A stretch of 64,000 nucleotides of DNA from Mantis religiosa (taxonomy: Eukaryota; Arthropoda; Insecta; Mantodea; Mantidae), in the NCBI GenBank assembly GCA_030765055.1, contig CM060947.1, positions 53,335,111 to 53,399,110 on the forward strand, read 5' to 3'. The notes beneath the pieces were generated by a model that was not told the DNA's origin, did not search any database, and worked only from the letters and a program-made list of their open reading frames with translations. Positions 1-12,520 of this stretch are shown here, piece after piece; the stretch's first letter is position 1, and each line of letters begins with the position of its first letter. The position numbers were made by a program, and so were the translations under genes.

Positions 1-266
1 CATGATAAACATCGCTAGCCTCGCTAGCCCCATACGTCATTTTATCCGTATCCTAAGAAAAAATCGACTTGAATTATGAAATATAAAAATATTAAAATTG
101 TTTTACAAAATATATATAATCAATATCTTACTAGGTTTAAGATGATATTGGAGGCTTTGAATAGCAAAGAATAGTAACTATTGTGATGCAAAAATAACAA
201 ATGGTAAACTGAATGTGAAAAGGAGTGATACAGGGTTCAGTATTTTGCCTGAAGAAATTCGAGAAA

Positions 267-523
267 GCCCACCTCGGTAGCGCGGATGGTAGCGCGTCCG
301 TCTCACGTTCAATAGGCCGAGTTCGAATCTCGTTAAGGGTAAGTTACCTGGATAAGGTTATTTCTGCGGGTTTCCCTTATCCTGAGAGACGAATATCAGG
401 TAACTCTAAGCTCCGTGGACCCCGAAATCATTTGAGCATCATTTCACGCATTTCATTCATCGTCCGATATGACTTAACGTTGGAGGGCGTAAATTACCAA
501 AAAAAAAAAAAAAAAAAAAAAAA
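267..523 (+). mobile_element. SINE family A, copy 1 (tRNA-Val-like head, poly-A tail)
   Basis: A tRNA-like head with an A box and a B box (GAGTTCGAATCTC) is followed by a body shared with nine other copies in this window and ends in a run of A. The head resembles tRNA-Val (CAC) around GTCTGCCTCACG. The copy is flanked by a 7-bp target-site duplication, TCGAGAA, at 259-265 and 524-530, so its boundaries are secure. It is RNA polymerase III-derived and non-coding; an overlapping open frame is accidental. Confidence 0.9.
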
Positions 524-1699
524 TCGAGAAGCTCGAATTGCTAATCTTAGTTTGTTGCCACAAAAACATTTACAATTTATGACAAAGAATATTTATCGTT
601 TAATATATGGTATAGTTTAAACTGTTATGAATATTTGCGAGGAAGTGATTTTAGCATTTGTTTTTCAGACAAATCACACAACTAAAGAAAAATTGAACAT
701 CGGAATAACCCATCTACGAGGTAATCGATAGTCAAAGAGATTATAATAGGTCTTTGACATTATATTAGCGTATACATTCTTGAAGAATAGTATGTTTCTG
801 TCCCGCAAATTTTAACTTCGTTCTTCTGCTTGACCTGGCATATTGACTCTGGAAGAGATATCTCGACTCTTTGTAGAGATTTTTCATGTCTAGCAGTAAT
901 AGACCTACTTCTTAGTAACAAAAATATCGGGTCATTACATTTTTTATCTTATGGTGGTGGATAAAAGCATTTATTACTATACTTACTATATTTTATTGAA
1001 TAAAAGTTATCGTAATGTTATGGCTTTGTCATTCTATTCCCTATATCTGGCCAAGACGTAAAATAAAAGTAAGCAAATGACTTATTACTACAGAAAACTA
1101 AATGTTCGAAAATGAAAGCTAGTAACAAGGAATAATTAGAAGTGGATATCTCCACATTCCGATATTTGTACGAGTATTTTTGTATGGAATGCAAATGTCT
1201 TAAACATGTATTACTTTAATCAATACAATCGAAAATATTACCTTGGGGTGAGGGATTTTTTTTTCTATTTCCTCTTTGAAAATCCTGTTACAGCTTTGGA
1301 AAATAGTGAGCCCAAATACCAAATTGATGTTCAATCCGCCACTTGCAAAGACATACTGCTCTCTCACCTACGAGGATGCAGTTTCTCTTGTAAAAAGGTC
1401 TTTTTATACACTAATGTCTCCTGTACCTTTCAGAAAAATCTTAATATCGAATTGGAATAGCTTTTATACGTACTATGCGCCGTAAAGGAACCAACAAATG
1501 CTTAATAATTACACTAACCCTGCAGAAACGTTACCTTCTGTTTAAATAACTTTACAAAAGGCTATAACTTTTTCTTCTACATAAGTATAGAACATAAATA
1601 GAGCAGATATAGAGATTATTGTTGCACCACATTTCAAGAGAAGGATATGAAGTGAAGAAACAACAGAAGGCAATAGATACAAGCCACTGGGGTGCGCAA
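524..1699. other. AT-rich sequence, nothing recognised
   Basis: Only short open frames are present, none resembling a known family, and no clear repeat homologous to other parts of the window was seen. Confidence 0.5.
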
Positions 1700-2067
1700 G
1701 GTCTCTATCAGTTTCAGGCTTGGGCATTCATTCTGTATCGGGCGATTATACCGCCCCTGATTCTGTACGGCTGCGAAGTCTGGAGATCAGCGGCTCCGAC
1801 CAGTATCCGCTGACTACAGCGCGTCCAGAACAGGGCGTTGCGAATTATCTACAATACTGGACTAGATTCCCGTCCCATATCCTTCACAACTACTCCGGAG
1901 TCCCATATATTGTAGACGTGGTGCGGGAGAGATCCCGTAACATTTACAATAAGCTAAACTCCCATTCCAATAACCTGGTGAATACCCTTGGTCGTTACGA
2001 CCATAGTGCTCCTCCCCGCACACCGAATTACCGGTTGCCCAAAGATCCATTGGGTAATCTTAACTGA
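1700..2067 (+). mobile_element. Jockey-like LINE, C-terminal fragment of reverse transcriptase ORF (broken)
   Basis: Conceptual translation gives LYRAIIPPLILYGCEVW followed by a stop and then LQRVQNRALRII. Another frame ends HSNNLVNTLGRYDHSAPP...PKDPLGN. These are the conserved C-terminal landmarks of Jockey-clade ORF2 (the I-x-P-x-L-x-YG-x-E-x-W block, the LQxxQNRALR block and the terminal NPL...L..YDH block). At least one in-frame stop and one frameshift separate the blocks, so it is a dead, 5'-truncated insertion. The 3' UTR may extend towards 2165 but no poly-A tail is visible. Confidence 0.8.
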
Positions 2068-2239
2068 ACAGGGCCACTTTCCTCTGACTCTATACCCCCA
2101 AGCCCAGAAATGGGCTTGGTAAGCGCCATACATTAACATTAGTTCATTTCCCAAGCCTGTCAAGAGAACTGTGCTCAGATACCTCCCAGGCAGGCGGAAG
2201 AATGAATGAAGTTGCTAAAGAGCAGTGTGTCAGACGAAC

Positions 2240-2367
2240 TTGAAGGTCTCGTGTGTGTTACGTCATTCTGTTGATATCAGAGTTGTACAAGTGTCTTTCT
2301 ACGGATATAAACTGCATTTTGAATTTCTGCAACCTGGACTTTTAATCTTATGAACGCACAAAGTACA
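2240..2367 (+). mobile_element. LTR 3'-end fragment (same family as the LTRs at 37.9-42.6 kb)
   Basis: The segment from about 2271 shares the LTR-family 3' end: TTTCTACGG.ATAAA, then ATTTTGAATTTCTGCAA, then GGACTTTTAAT, ending CACAAAGTACA. The position where similarity stops matches the ends of the better-preserved copies at 38402, 41177 and 42647. I cannot find the 5' boundary or a matching target-site duplication, so it is probably truncated or diverged. Confidence 0.6.
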
Positions 2368-5300
2368 ATACTTTTACTCACCCGGGACTTACACTGTAAA
2401 CGTAGTTTAAATGCTGGTACTGCATCCGCCAGTTTGCACTGTGATTCTACATCACTTCATATGCAAAATCAAAAGTCTTATACACTTCACAGTGAACGCA
2501 TTGTAGGGAAAATTCAGCTTTATAAATATATATTACTGTTAGGTTTCTCAGTGCTCAACGCTTATGTTTTCTGTCCTTGCAATTTATAATAGTTGTTCTC
2601 CATGTTTGCATTGATTTTTATTAAATGACATTTTCAGGTATAAATGGTACAATTTCTAAAAAAAAACTCTTGAAGACAGAGAAATTGAATTTTAGGATGA
2701 CAAAAAGTGCGTTGTGGAACTACTATTCTTTTAATAACATAGTTATTTTTAAAGATCTTCTAAAGGACAAATTTTGGAATTAATAGATATCTCAGACATT
2801 AAGCATAGTGTGTGCTTTCCTTTTATGTAACCAAAATACTCTCTTTAGCATAAAATATTCACTTTCATTAAGAAATCTGTGTGTATTTCTGGAATCATCG
2901 TTTGAAGTTCTAATGGAACCTCATTTACCCAGTAAGTAGTACAGTTTTACGCCTGCTCTGCGCAACAATTAATTCTTTTGGTCGGACATAAATTAACCCC
3001 ATAATAAATCAATTAGCGAAAATTTCATAACATGAAAGAAAACCGAGCTCTTTGAAGGCAATTTTAAAACGGCGGACGAGCAATTTCATTTTGTATGCTA
3101 AGTGCCCTTTGGGGGTAGTTTCAGCAGAACGTAATTACGTCGGCGTTTTCTTGCAGAAACAAGAGGTTATAAAATTTTACTACTTACTGCTTATCTTTAA
3201 CTTTATAAACAGTATTCACGTGATTTCTTAAACAAGAGGACACAGTTCTGAGTTTGTCATCTTTTTCGAAAGCAATGAACGTGTAGTAGAGCCCTTTAAA
3301 AGAAATCCACAAGACGTCTGAGATTTACACGTGTTACCTGTGACGGCTTGATATGTACTTGTCCTCAAGTGGCATATGTACCTTGTGATCTATTAGTCCC
3401 TCCACAGTAACATGGTTGGTAACAAGTTATTGCTTACTTTATGCTTTAAGTCATCCCTTGCCAGTGTGTTGCATCTTCGTGAGATTCTCTTCTTACAAAG
3501 GCCTGTTATTGTATCATTTTCTTCACAATACAGTTAAATTCTTATATACATTTATATATTTCGTTATAATTATTACAACAACAACGTATGCAAGGAGATA
3601 GATGTTTAAATATTCTTTGTTTCTAATACTTTCAAAATTCAATGCTCTTAGTATGACAACGAGAAAAAACAAAATACTTGCTACTTGAAAAATAGGTATG
3701 GGCATCTAAAAATTTACATACAATAACGCCACCAAGAATATTTACCCAAATTGTGCACTTTAACGACATAATTGGCTTGCCAGTAAGGCAAAATTCATCC
3801 AAAAGAAAAAGTATATCAGCTGTACATCCAGAAAATTGAAGACATACATTTCATATGTTTTAGAAATTTTAAACGTCAGTTTCATTTTCGTGATACTTCA
3901 TCGTGTTCAGGATTTACATCACCCAGGATTACAAGTGGTTGCCTGGAGTCAGAGCCTGCCAAGAAGCAGAGAAACTGTGGATCCAAGGTTGGGGTACCTG
4001 GCAGGAGGATATGCGGGAGTGGATGTTATAAAATGGTCGTGCAAAGAATGAAAGGACACGTCATTAGGCGGAAACTGGTGCGATGAATGGCGAGGGGAAT
4101 CGGAGAACTGCACCTAAAATCCGTGACATTTTAATCAATAAACCCTAATCCCTTTACTTGTGTTTGATAAAATTATTGAAGTGTAAATAATCCGGTTACA
4201 CTCCTTTTCTTAATTAGACTCTCTCTGGGATATCCTTTATTGGATTCAGTTTAAAACTGCTTATAGTTGTCTTAAATGGAAAAGCCTTTTGTACTCTGAG
4301 AAAGGAACAGAACTTCCTCACAACTTTTCTCTAATAAAATCTTCACCAACCCTTACAGTTTATTCATTGTACAAATTACGTCGTAATTCCTGCTGAACGA
4401 GTACTTCCCAAGTCGTTCCAGAAAATTCAAGATATGTATATATGTTTTCAGGAAAATATTTTAAACGTATGATAGTTTAAAGTCGTTTGAATCATTTTCG
4501 AAAACAAAATAGTGAAACGTTTTGCACTTAAGGTATGGTTTAAGGTATATACGTTTTCTTTAATATTCTCGTCATACCTTCAGGTATTTTTTGAGCATAA
4601 GTACTAGGTTTGGTGTGTAACCGAGCTCTTAATTTTGAGTTATGTACCAAAAGAGAGATCTTCTTCTAAAATGTCTTTCTGGAATTCAAAGGGCTTTAAA
4701 ACATGTATTTTTGTAAAATTTTACATATAATATTTTGGTTCAATACAAAACTTTTGTTACTTAGCATAGACACATTGTACAGAAATTAAAATAAAAAATT
4801 CTATGTCATTTTGAAAACGTAGAGAATAAAAGATTTTTTTCCTTTAAAAGAAAAAGTTCAAAGTGTAACCAAGAGTAATATTCAATACTCTTTATACTTC
4901 TTACATTTTCTTACTGCTAACGTGGTAGGTATATTTTTAACCAGGAAGGAACATTTACTGGATTTATATGGACAGTTCCACTTTATTGCATTACTCTCTA
5001 AAAAGAAAATTCAAAAGTTACCTTAAGTGATGATGGAGACCATTGGTGCAGCAGGTCTAACACTTCCTGTAAGCTTACAATAACAAGGAAGGCTTACCGT
5101 AAAACCTGTGTTAGGGGCAGAAACAAAAGCATCATCAATTTATGATACTTTTCTCCAGCCAACTTATTACAAACGCAAACTTTAATATTTGTCTTACAAT
5201 ACACTAACAAACAGTTTTTCTTTAAACAATATATTTCTTATTAAGTTGTATCAACTAATGGAAAATATATTAACAGCAGAATTGTTTTTATAATTGTTTT

Positions 5301-6439
5301 TTTTTTTTTTTTGTAATTTTTTAATTGTGTAATAATGGTTATTACGTTGAAAAATAGCTGTAAGGTCCGCCTTTCCATCTTTGTAACATTCACTGACAAT
5401 AAAGATGATTTCTATATTAAATAAAATGGGATACCTTATTTTACAGACACGTCTTATTAGCTTTTCTATAGGATAACTAATGTAATCTACAGTGTGCTAG
5501 AATACAGTGGATTATGACGTCACAGATTTATACGAGTTCAATGTACCCACTGCCAGCTCCTGTGTACTACAGAACTACATCTGCTTATTGTGTTATGATT
5601 TGTTTTGTACTGTCCAACTGAATTTATGCAATTTCACAATTCATAATTAAACCAAAATGTATAGCTTCTTAGACAATAAGAAATAGTTAACCAAGCAGAT
5701 ATACGCGATAATTAAAATAAGTCCAACAAAGTAGGATTGTAAGGTGATTCTAACTCTCTCCAGGAATAAATCCATGTGCTTATTATCTCTGAGAATGTTT
5801 ACAGCTAACGTTCATGCAACAAATCCTCTTAGCATTCAGATAGGAGCTACGTTTCAGGATTGAAAACGTCTTTTAGGTATAGGGTAGTGCATGGAAATCT
5901 GCCGATGCTGCTAGTATTCCATAGTGTATTTCTTTATTTAAAGTTGGCAGAAGATCTTTAACTGAGTTGTCCAAACTATTCCTTTGGATGTACCAATCCC
6001 TTATTGATTTGTATACAGGCACAACACATACGCATTAGTACAAAGGTCAGGTCTAGATGAGTGGTAAAAGCGGAAGAGTAAGGATACATTGCAACTGAGT
6101 GTATGGGAGACATCCCTCTCAATAACGGTCCGCACACCTTAGTTTCATATAGGAGGTCTGTCACTCAAACATAGAATGTGATCACAGATTCAGGAGAGAA
6201 AAAATTGAGAGGAGCAAAGCAAACATTAATTGACGTACTAGAAAAAGATAAACGTGGCAGAGGTGGATTATTATCTCCTTGCAAATTTAAGAATATTCTG
6301 AATTTTGCAGAGGTTAAAGTCTTACAGATATCTTTAGTACCTCTCGAGAAAAAAGAATACTTTAATATTAATTAATCAGATGAATTCTGTGATGCAGAAA
6401 TCCCAATACTTAAAACATAAAATATGCATATTGATAGAG
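2368..6439. other. AT-rich intergenic or intronic DNA without recognised genes
   Basis: About 4 kb with only short, unconvincing open frames. Visible simple sequence includes a poly-T run near 5299-5313. A GC-richer stretch at 3930-4110 gives a short open frame that I do not recognise. Confidence 0.5.
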
Positions 6440-6603
6440 TCAACATGAAAAATTAAATGCCACGGCCGGGATTTGAACCACTGATCTACTGGTTTCCGTA
6501 CAGTAGCTCTTACCCATTGAGCTACTTTGGCCAATTTGCCGTCATGACTTTAAATTCTCCAATTGACTCATATATTTCCCCGGAAAAACATTAGGGGTTC
6601 TCG
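6440..6603 (-). repeat. Family B tRNA-like repeat, single copy
   Basis: Reverse-complement match to the tRNA-like repeat of the 46-60 kb region: GCCACGGCCGGGATTTGAAC (B-box side), CCATTGAGCTACTTTGGCC (A-box side), then the conserved flank ending near CCGGAAAAACATTAGGGGTT. The repeat stops exactly where mariner coding sequence begins at 6604, so the two insertions are abutted or recombined. Confidence 0.8.
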
Positions 6604-7330
6604 TTGAAGTACCGGAAATTCTGTTCACGTTGGGTTCCGAAAATGTTGACGGATTTGCACAAAACCCAACATTTAGGCAGTGCATTGACTTTCCTTGAGC
6701 GGTACCACAATGAAGGTGAAGATCTTTTCGACCAAATTGTTACTGGTGACGAAACATGGGTGGCCTACGTCACACCAGAATCGAAACAACAATCCATGGA
6801 ATGGCGACATTCATCATCACCCACAAAAGTGAAGTTTAAGAAAATAATTTCTGCCCGGAAAATCATGTGCACAGTTTTTTTGGGACAGAAAAGGAGTATT
6901 GCTAGTGGAGTTTCTGCCTCGTAATGAGACAATCAATGCAGCGTCTTATTGTGAGACATTGAGCAATCTGCGCCGTGCAATCCAGAACAGAAGACGTGGC
7001 AAGTTGAGTAAGGGTATAGTTTTTCTTCATGACAATGCCCGTCCACATGTGGCTAATCGGACCAAAGATCTCATCAAATCTTTTCAATGGGAAACTCTAG
7101 ATCATCCTCCATACAGCCCTGATCTGGCGCCCAGCGACTACCATTTGTTTCTGCACTTGAAGAAACATCTGGGCGGTTAGCGACTTCAAGACGATAACCG
7201 AAGTCAAAACAGTTGTGATACAGTGGTTAACACGTCAGGCGGCAGAATTTTATGAGGAGGGTATTCAAAAACTGGTGCCACGTTATGACAAGTTCCTCAA
7301 TATTCACGGAAATTGTGTAGAAAAGTAAAT
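6604..7330 (+). pseudogene. Mariner transposase, 5'-truncated and frameshifted
   Basis: Encodes the C-terminal two thirds of a mariner (DD34D) transposase, the enzyme that cuts and re-joins transposon ends at TA sites. Visible in order: RWVPKML linker; first catalytic Asp in VTGDETWVAY; a frameshift near 6890; second Asp in HDNARPHVA; third Asp in PYSPDLAPSDYH, with 34 residues between the second and third Asp; a second frameshift near 7178; and the usual tail RYDKFLN.HGN.VEK ending at 7328. The N-terminal helix-turn-helix half is missing. Three reading frames are needed, so it is inactive. A plausible mariner 3' flank follows, but no left inverted repeat exists. Confidence 0.9.
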
Positions 7331-9072
7331 TAAGGTACAGGCTTTCATGTAAAAGTCAAATTATTGCGACATCTATGCACGTATTTTTTTAATTCCAAAA
7401 CGGCACTGGCTTAAAGAAACATGCCTCGTACTTCTATCGAAGTTATGTTAGTGTAAGTACGTAGTAGAAAAAATTGAACATCAAATTGTATTGCAGGATA
7501 CAGATGTGTACTGATGGCCAAGTGTTGAAGATAATAGGCTTTGAATGCATCAGTTATACTAGGAAGTGAAAATTCAAGGTCTTTTAGGATATTCGTTAAC
7601 CCTTTTGATCAGCTTTGGGTACTACTGTATCCTACATCGGCAACATTCCATGCACTCAAACATTCAGCATTTGTAGAGGTATCTAAAAACAAAAACACTG
7701 TATAATATAGAGTCAATTTAATTTATTTTATTTTGATTTGAAATGATACATTGTCAACCACAAAACAGAAGACACTTGATTTGCCAACTCGCTGTATTGG
7801 GTTCGATTCTCACTCATTCGTTCCATTGATTTATTCATTTAGTTATTTGCTCTTAGAACTTTTTTTTTTCATTTTTTAAACACATCGAAAAAATCTGCAA
7901 TGCAGCCCACAAACTACCACAAAGTGGGCCGCCTAAAACAATTATATGCATATATATTATTATTAATGTTATTATTATTTAATTACTTTAATTTTCCCTT
8001 TGAAGGAACATGATAAACGTTTTTTGTGTTTCTTTCTCTCTTCTAACTTTTAATTATGAGCAGAGAACAATGGCTCTCTTAACTTGAGGCATGCACTCCA
8101 AATAATTTTCAGCATTAAAAAAATTCTTTATACACTCACAGACATATATATGTATATATTATTACATAACAGATATTATTATTTTGAGAAAGTAAATACA
8201 AGGGCAGGGTTTTGTTTTTCTTCTTTATGCAATCACCACTTTTTAATTTAGGCTTCTCAAACCACACGCACAAAAACCTTGCAGTGTTTATCTTTCATTC
8301 TCCCACATACGCTTTTCGTATAAAACAATAAATGAATGGAAATAACAGAAAACAAAAGCCTTGTCATCTCTCTCTCTTTTTCCAGCACTTTCCTCGAATA
8401 CAAAAATGAAATAAATATTTCACACGCACACACACGTTTGTGTTCACACAACCCTTTCTTCTTGGAATTACATTCACCGCGTGATTATGTATCATAATAA
8501 TAATAACTTGTGCTGATGGAATATTAGTGAGGTGCGAGCACAGATTTTTTTAAGAAAACAAAAAACTTATTCTCACCTTGTTTTTAGTGTTTTGGTTTAG
8601 TTTTAATGTCAAGAGGAAAACACACTGTGGACTGAACTCGCTAGCACAAACAGCAGCGTTTGAAGTGGTAGTGGTGTGGTGATGTCAACTGGAAACAGAA
8701 GAAAGCAGCATGTCATTTTACAGTAGCTGTCACCATGTTACATTAGGTAGGCCAGAAATCTGTTCCCTGTCTTCATTTGTCTGTATAGTTACAGAGATAC
8801 GGATTCACTACGTATTGTAGGCCATAAGAATACTGTAGGCCGAAATGTATGGCCACAGGGGAGAAATGAGAATCACCGCTTGATAAAAGTTTAAATATTT
8901 GATCATTCAAAGCAATAAAATACTGAAGAAATAATTAACGCCACGACAAGTTACATTTGTCATAAATTATTTTAACGAAACCTATCTCTCACGGTTTACC
9001 AGTAATGTACTAATCAGGCACAATAAGGGCTACCTCAGAGGTAATTCTTAGAAAATTCAATACCCACGAAGT
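7331..9072. other. AT-rich DNA, no recognised gene
   Basis: Contains short ATT and TATA simple repeats around 7950-8000 and 8140-8180. No convincing coding sequence. The first bases are the downstream flank of the mariner relic. Confidence 0.5.
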
Positions 9073-10552
9073 TCAGTGTGGTCCATATAAATCTGAACCA
9101 TTTCATAAGGCCATAATTTCCCCTTTAAAGCTTGTAGAATTTATAAATGTATCTTAATGATCGTAGTGGCTCTGGGAGAATTGTCAACACTGAAAATTGT
9201 TGACAATTGACAGTCTTAAATGTGCAGTCATAACAGCAACATGCAGTACTCACTACGAGAGTGTGTTTACATTTTGAAAACATATTGGAAGACAAATTCC
9301 TTGGCAACAACACAAGGGGAATTTCGAAGGTAATTTAATGTACACGATGTTCCGACAAAGGCAACAATTTTATCGCTTGCAAGAAAACTGGAGACAACTG
9401 GTATACTCATTAGTGAGAGTGGAAAACATAGACCGCCACTGAATGCAGAGACTGTTACAGATGTTCGCAGAGGGCTATTGAATCCTCCAGACAAATCCTT
9501 GCGGCGATTGAGCCAGGAATCAGGGTATTCATACGCAACATGTCAAAAAGCTGCGAAGAAATCGGCATTACGACCTTACAGAGTGCAATGATGCAACAAC
9601 TGAAAGAAGCAAATTATGATAAACGAATCAGGTGCTGTCGATGGTCTCAGGGTACTCTTAATCCACGTCCAGACATTCTCTCCATAACGTAGTTTACAGA
9701 AGAGGCATGGTTTCATCTGTATGGCTAAATAAACATACAAAACACCAGATATTGGGCTGCTGTAAACCCATAAATGATCCACGAAACCACACTGCATGAT
9801 GAAAAGGTTGGTATATGGTGCGCGGTGTCAGCTTCCAGGATCGTTGGTCCCATTTTCTTTGACACGACTGTAGACACTGAAGATGAAAATGTTGGAATAT
9901 GGTGCGTGGTATCAGCTTCCAGGATCGTTGGTCCCATTTTCTTTGACACGACTGTAGACACTGAAGATGAAAATGTTGGAATATGGTGCGTAGTGTCAGC
10001 TCCCAGGATCGTTGGTCCCATTTACTTTGATACGACTGAAGACACTGAAGTTTATATGGGTATCTTCAAGACATTTGTCGAGCAGCTGGATGATATCGAA
10101 CTGAGAGGAGGTTGTTTCCAGCAACGTGACACATCTAATGACACCATGGAACTTTTAACCAGCTTCTGTGATGATCAAATAATCTCAAAATGTCTGTGGT
10201 TCTCCGGATCCCCTGACTTAACCTCACTAGACTTTTTCTTGTGGGGGCATCTAAAAACAGAGTGTACAAGAATAGGCCACGGACAAATGATGTTCTCAAG
10301 AAACCCATTGGCACCGAAATAAGTAACATTGGCAAGGATTCTCTCACTAAAACTTCAGAGATTATGGTGAGACGTGTGCAAACATGTATAGATGCTGATG
10401 GATGACACTTCCAACATTTTCTCCGAGATGTAAATAATGCAATGTAATCTCCCAATTGTATATTATATTCTCCCAAAGCAGCACGTGTGTCCTATTATTG
10501 ATTCAAAAGTTATGGCCTATATCAACGGTTCAGGTTTATGTGGATCGCACTG
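9073..10552 (+). mobile_element. Tc1/mariner-superfamily transposon, family M1, near full length but inactive
   Basis: The left end CAGTGTGGTCCATATAAA (9074 on) and the right end TGGATCGCACTG-TA (to about 10554) are inverted, giving an element of about 1.48 kb with a TA at the right edge. Internal plus-strand sequence encodes a broken transposase: a DNA-binding region from about 9240; FTEEAWFHL, where a family Asp is expected but Glu is read; HETTLHDEKVGIWCAVS; RIVGPIFFDTT; and GSPDLTSLDFFLWGHLK with the third acidic residue. The block FQQ..DT.SNDTME has lost bases around the second Asp. Stops and frameshifts occur throughout. Relatives in this window lie at 18311-18996 and 47421-49077. Confidence 0.85.
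9801..10050 (+). repeat. Three tandem 84-bp units inside the M1 transposase
   Basis: Units start at 9801, 9885 and 9969. Each encodes 28 residues beginning E-K/N-V-G-I-W-C and containing RIVGPIFFDTT. 84 is divisible by 3, so the frame is kept through all units. Units 1 and 2 differ at only a few bases; unit 3 is slightly more diverged and its last bases run into unique sequence. No second copy exists in the other M1 elements here. Confidence 0.95.
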
Positions 10553-12039
10553 TATATAGCAATATATTACAGCTATAATAGTTTAATCACACTCTAGCTA
10601 CATTTATTCATAAAATCAAAATTAAACAAAGAATTTCGTATAAAGGTTTGCTTGGAATGAGAAATTTACTGTAAACTCTTTGTGTGGCATTCCTGAAAGA
10701 TACTGAAATTTATCAACCTCTTTGTAAAATCAATTTGAGACATATTAATTTCAATATATGCTAATTATAAATGAAAGGAGGATTAGGCTTAGAAATTATT
10801 TTGGCCGGAACTAATCACAATGAATTTGCTTGTTGCTTATGGGAAGGATGCCTTGCAGTTCAGATTCGTATTCATCCGAAAGTTTTTTTATTAAGTCATA
10901 TTGTTCATAGACACACATAGACACATTGACATTTTTATAAAAACTTCTTTTTTCTAGAGGGAGAGGAAATCGCGGGCCTCGAAGCATATTGTGTGACGCG
11001 CGAGAGGTTAAAGTGGTTGTTCTGAATTGTTATAGGTTCAAAACTAGCTGATAAATGCATTGTTGCATGGAAATAACTGATTTATTGATAAAAATTATAG
11101 ACAAAGAGCGGCTAACTGCTGAACAAGGAGATATTATTGCTACTGAACGCAAAAATTAGAGACGTTACAACTATACTTATAAAGACACGATCGAATGCTT
11201 GTGAAAAAATTTGAAACTTAAGAACTGTATTAAAAGCAAAGAGCCTCCATGCGTCTCAAGTTGGCAACGCAACGCAGGCCACTGAGGCTGGGCACGCTGC
11301 AAAAACACTCAGGCTGTACATTGCTTGCCAGCACCTCGGTCGGTCTCCAGCGAGTCGAAAGAGCTGCAGGGCAACTTGGACTTTCATGTCGTTTTCTCAA
11401 AATGACCTTCATTTATTTCCTATAGCATCACAGTGCTGTTTCTTCTACGCCAGCGTGAAAGAATATATTAAAGAAGTAATTTATGAATTCGTGAAAACAT
11501 AACGAGGTTTATTTCCATGCGAACAAACAGGGACATCCAGAAAATGTTCACGGAAGGTGAAATGTGGTTTTAGGCTTGCAACATCAAATCTCGGACCTTT
11601 CTCCTTCGATACGTGCTTATGCTGCAAACTAATCTTCCCCATGGCTCATGCAGGACGAGGCTCGGCTACGCTGTTTTGGAATTGCTGTCTCAAACCTTTG
11701 GAGAAAGATTAGTGTCATCAGCGTGACCACATTTGGCTTCCCCAAAGCGGCAACCCCAATCGCTCTGATTACTTCTTTGGGGACCCCTAAAAGAATCAAT
11801 CTTTGGTCGACATTCGCAGGTCTCTTGGAAATCAGGGCGAGCATCTTGCAAGTGTGTGCGAACAATCGATGAAGATCTTTGTCGACTTAAGAAATTCCAG
11901 CATTCGTTTTGAAGATTTATTATTGCAACAAATATGCTTCATGATTATCAAATCATCATGCTTTTATGATGAATATATTTTTGTACTTAGCTAGCGTAAC
12001 ACTCAATACAATTTCAATAAATGAGGATATAATATATAG
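10553..12039. other. Mostly unassigned; GC-richer patches at 11.23-11.41 and 11.6-11.88 kb
   Basis: No family recognised. The two GC-richer patches contain short open frames on both strands. The first is discussed separately as a weak exon candidate. The second (about 11600-11880) gives a 78-residue minus and a 74-residue plus frame, neither resembling a family I can name. Confidence 0.4.
11230..11363 (-). other. Weak candidate for a 3'-terminal exon of the Beat-like gene
   Basis: On the minus strand an AG acceptor (CCCTGCAG at about 11364) opens a frame of about 44 codons to a TAA at 11230-11232. The incoming phase needed is 1, which is the phase left by the Beat exon ending at 13430. The patch is GC-richer than its surroundings. 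Against it: the peptide shows no Beat C-terminal hydrophobic tail and I cannot match it to a family. Phase agreement has a one-in-three chance of being accidental. Confidence 0.12.
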
Positions 12040-12520
12040 AAGGAGAGAATAGAATGTGTAGTTTAAAAGTCAAAACCTCACTATGTGCTTATAGAGCGAT
12101 AAAAATAAATTGGGAAGGAGACAAAAAGTCGATATTTGTGACAAAATGACAAGAGAGGCCTTTGCATGGGCCAGAACAGGAGTGATAAGGTTAAAAGTTT
12201 TAGGAGACAGAGAAGAACAAGAAAGTGTATACTATTTAATACGAAAATAAATAGTTTTTGTCATTTATTGATAGAATGTGAGGAAACAAAGAATTGGAAA
12301 GGAAAAGTACTCCAAAAGAGGACTATGAAACCCAGTGAAATTTTGATTAAAGGTTATTGAGTGTTAAATCGAGAAACAATGTATCGGAAATAAGAAAGTA
12401 CTTCGGTTTAGTGAGAAATAAATGGTTAAGAAAACTTAGAAATAAGGATAATCATGATAATGTAGATTGAGGACCAAAAGTGGTAAGTAGGGCCCTATAG
12501 CTCAAAAACCATGGTGTTAG
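12040..12520 (+). mobile_element. LINE 3' fragment with degenerate CCHC-type motif
   Basis: Shifted frames read TREAFAWARTGVIRLK and then SFCHLLIECEETKNW. This matches the layout at 28130-28290, where AWMRTG precedes a Cys-x2-Cys...His-x4-Cys motif of a LINE ORF C-terminus. Here only the first Cys, the His and the last Cys of the motif remain. The copy is very decayed, with its presumed 3' UTR running past 12480. Confidence 0.5.

Noticed and set aside
3836..4051. 71-codon plus frame in a GC-richer patch as an exon
   Set aside because: No recognisable domain and no convincing splice sites; left as unassigned.
9725..10021. 98-codon minus-strand frame with a three-fold internal protein repeat
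   Set aside because: Antisense shadow of the 84-bp triplication in the M1 transposase.
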